The notes beneath the pieces were generated by a model. The model saw only the letters and a program-made list of their open reading frames with translations, ran no database searches and was not told the origin of the DNA. The position numbers and the translations under genes were made by a program. A stretch of DNA of 64,000 bases from Rhizoclosmatium globosum (Eukaryota; Chytridiomycota; Chytridiomycetes; Chytridiales; Chytriomycetaceae), in contig MCGO01000045.1 of the NCBI GenBank assembly GCA_002104985.1, positions 248,001 through 312,000 of the forward strand, read 5' to 3'. Positions 62,577-64,000 of this stretch are shown piece after piece; the first letter of the stretch is position 1; every line of letters begins with the position of its first letter.

Positions 62577-63964
62577 ATGCCATCTGTATTGATCATTGGC
62601 AGTGGACTTGTTGGTGCCGCCACCGCTCTTGCCCTGCATCAAGTTGGCATCAAGAGTACATTGTATGATCAAATCAATCCAATGGAGGTTGTAATGAGGG
62701 GAGAAGAGATCGAGTTCGGGGAGACTGGAGGTGCGTTTCAACGCACACCATCAAGCTGAATTCGTGCTTATCAAGCTATTATAGGATCTGTAATGATTCA
62801 AGCTGGAGGGTTGCGTATACTGGAGACTCTGGGGCTGTTGGACATTTGCTTGAAGAATGGCGCTATTCTGCCTTATGTCTCATGGCACAATATCGACGGA
62901 TCTAAGCCTATTGTCGCTGATACTCGGATTGCGAACAAAACTGCTGGTGAAAGTGATCCAAGACTTCAAGCTCCGTTGCACATCCTTCGTTCGACGGTTG
63001 AGTTGATTAAATTGGTTCAAATAGATCTGAACTCATTGCGTACAGCTCCACACTATCTTGATGCAAGCTTGCCATAAAAAGGGAATCAAGACATTAGTAG
63101 GGAAAAAACTGGTGGGCGTAACGCAGGACGAAGCCTCGGTGACAGCAACTTTTGAGAGCAGCACACCACGCAGATCTGTGATTGGGCTGATGGAATGCAT
63201 TCTGCAACTCGCCGCAAAGTATTTGGAGAACATCTGACAGCCAATTTTACCAACTCGACTGGGTATATTGGTGTAGTGCGCACAACAGAGAATGGAATTA
63301 ACTTCAAAGAAACAGAGGAATGTGCCTTCTATGTTGAGCGTGAAAAGAAACTTGGAGTTGCAGTATTCAAGGTTTCCGATGAAATCGCTGCCATTCAAGT
63401 GAGTACTTTTGGTGATAAGGAGGAGCAAGACCAATCCACATCCTACCGCCCTTATTCCGATTTGCCGAAACATGCTGGCCGTTTGGCGGATTTGCTGAAA
63501 AGTTGGGGTGTACCTCCTCATGTTGAGAAAATGATGCGTTGTGCTTTTCGTGTTTCTGCTGCAAGTATTTACGACTTGCCTGACATGGACAAGTATCACA
63601 AGGGCCGCGTAGTTTTAATAGGAGATGCAGCCCATGGCATGGTGCCAAATGCTGGTCTTGGATTGTTAACTGGACTTGAAGATGTTGGTACATTACTTGC
63701 ATTGCTCAAGAGTCTTCCAAACGATTCAATGTGGGAGAAAACTCTGGAGCTTTATTCGAAAATACGCGTTGCTAGAGAACAGAGGCTTCGGGTCAAGCTA
63801 GGTCAACCCGTGTCAAGACTTTGGCTACATCCCCAATTTTTGGAGGAGGCATATATCACTTTGTACTCCGTCTAGTAGTGTCTGCAGCAAACGCTGGATA
63901 TTACTCGCTCTACAGTATCTTTGACTGTGATGTAGAGGTTACCAAAGCAATTGAAAAATATTAA
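62577..63964 (+). CDS. FAD-dependent monooxygenase, copy J (locally degraded)
   Basis: Exons 62577-62730 (154 nt), 62785-62996 (212 nt) and 63046-63964. ATG leads into VLIIGSGLVGAATALALHQVG. In exon 3 the DG-motif region is damaged: between SVTATF (near 63150) and GMHSATRRKVF (63195) the expected ADGSTATGDLLIGAD is replaced by an unrelated reading with several indels. IGDAAHGMVPNAGLGL is intact. One more base is lost near 63783, after KIRVAR; the family tail (FDCDVEVTKAIEKY) then runs to the TAA at 63962-63964. The damaged DG motif is harder to explain by single consensus errors, so this copy is the likeliest true pseudogene after B. Confidence 0.75.
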
Positions 63965-64000
63965 AATAGCTTTTTTTGATTTCAAACACAATACAACATG

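Overview
The window reads as nuclear DNA of an early-diverging, zoosporic-type fungus, most likely a chytrid (Chytridiomycota). The evidence is gene content and gene style: many short GT-AG introns (about 45-65 nt), an SMG1 kinase with FATC domain, a PDK1 kinase with a PH domain, a cobalamin adenosyltransferase (B12 use is common in early-diverging fungi and absent from most Dikarya), rhodopsin-like seven-helix receptors and a Crinkler-like fragment. No rRNA, tRNA or CRISPR locus was seen.

The backbone of the region is a dispersed family of ten FAD-dependent aromatic-ring-type monooxygenase genes, named A to J here. They share one gene structure: exon 1 about 154 nt, exon 2 about 212 nt, exon 3 about 925 nt, introns in phase 1 then phase 0. 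A, B and C (+) lie at 0.9-14.3 kb; D, E, F and G (-) at 28.8-35.9 kb; H (-) at 48.7-50.1 kb; I and J (+) at 61.3-64.0 kb. Copy B is split by a full-length Ty1/copia retrotransposon (3152-12153, minus strand) with matching 540-bp LTRs, a perfect 5-bp target duplication, one unbroken 2606-codon gag-pol frame, an RRM-like domain where a Gag zinc knuckle is expected, and 45 near-perfect 60-bp repeats between integrase and reverse transcriptase.

Between the monooxygenase blocks lie housekeeping genes: a CCDC90/DUF1640 mitochondrial protein, cobalamin adenosyltransferase, SMG1 (nonsense-mediated decay), PDK1 (growth signalling) and VPS41 (vacuolar HOPS tethering). The right half is more accessory: two seven-helix membrane proteins, a 1400-bp PIF/Harbinger-like non-autonomous transposon, a divergent pair of two-domain glycosyltransferases whose start codons are 45 bp apart, a DUF262 (DGQQR) gene, two unrecognised proteins with C-terminal membrane anchors, a coiled-coil protein, two rhodopsin-like receptors, and one gene encoding a helical N-terminal region, a kinase domain lacking the catalytic Asp, a TIR domain and Sel1 repeats. 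The last resembles an innate-immune or cell-death receptor and is the most novel candidate here.

Single-base frame breaks, almost all one-base losses, occur throughout, including in PDK1, VPS41 and SMG1. Most are therefore probably consensus errors rather than decay, and 'frameshift' notes below should be read that way unless stated. Exon borders are hand-called from splice motifs, phase and paralogue comparison.
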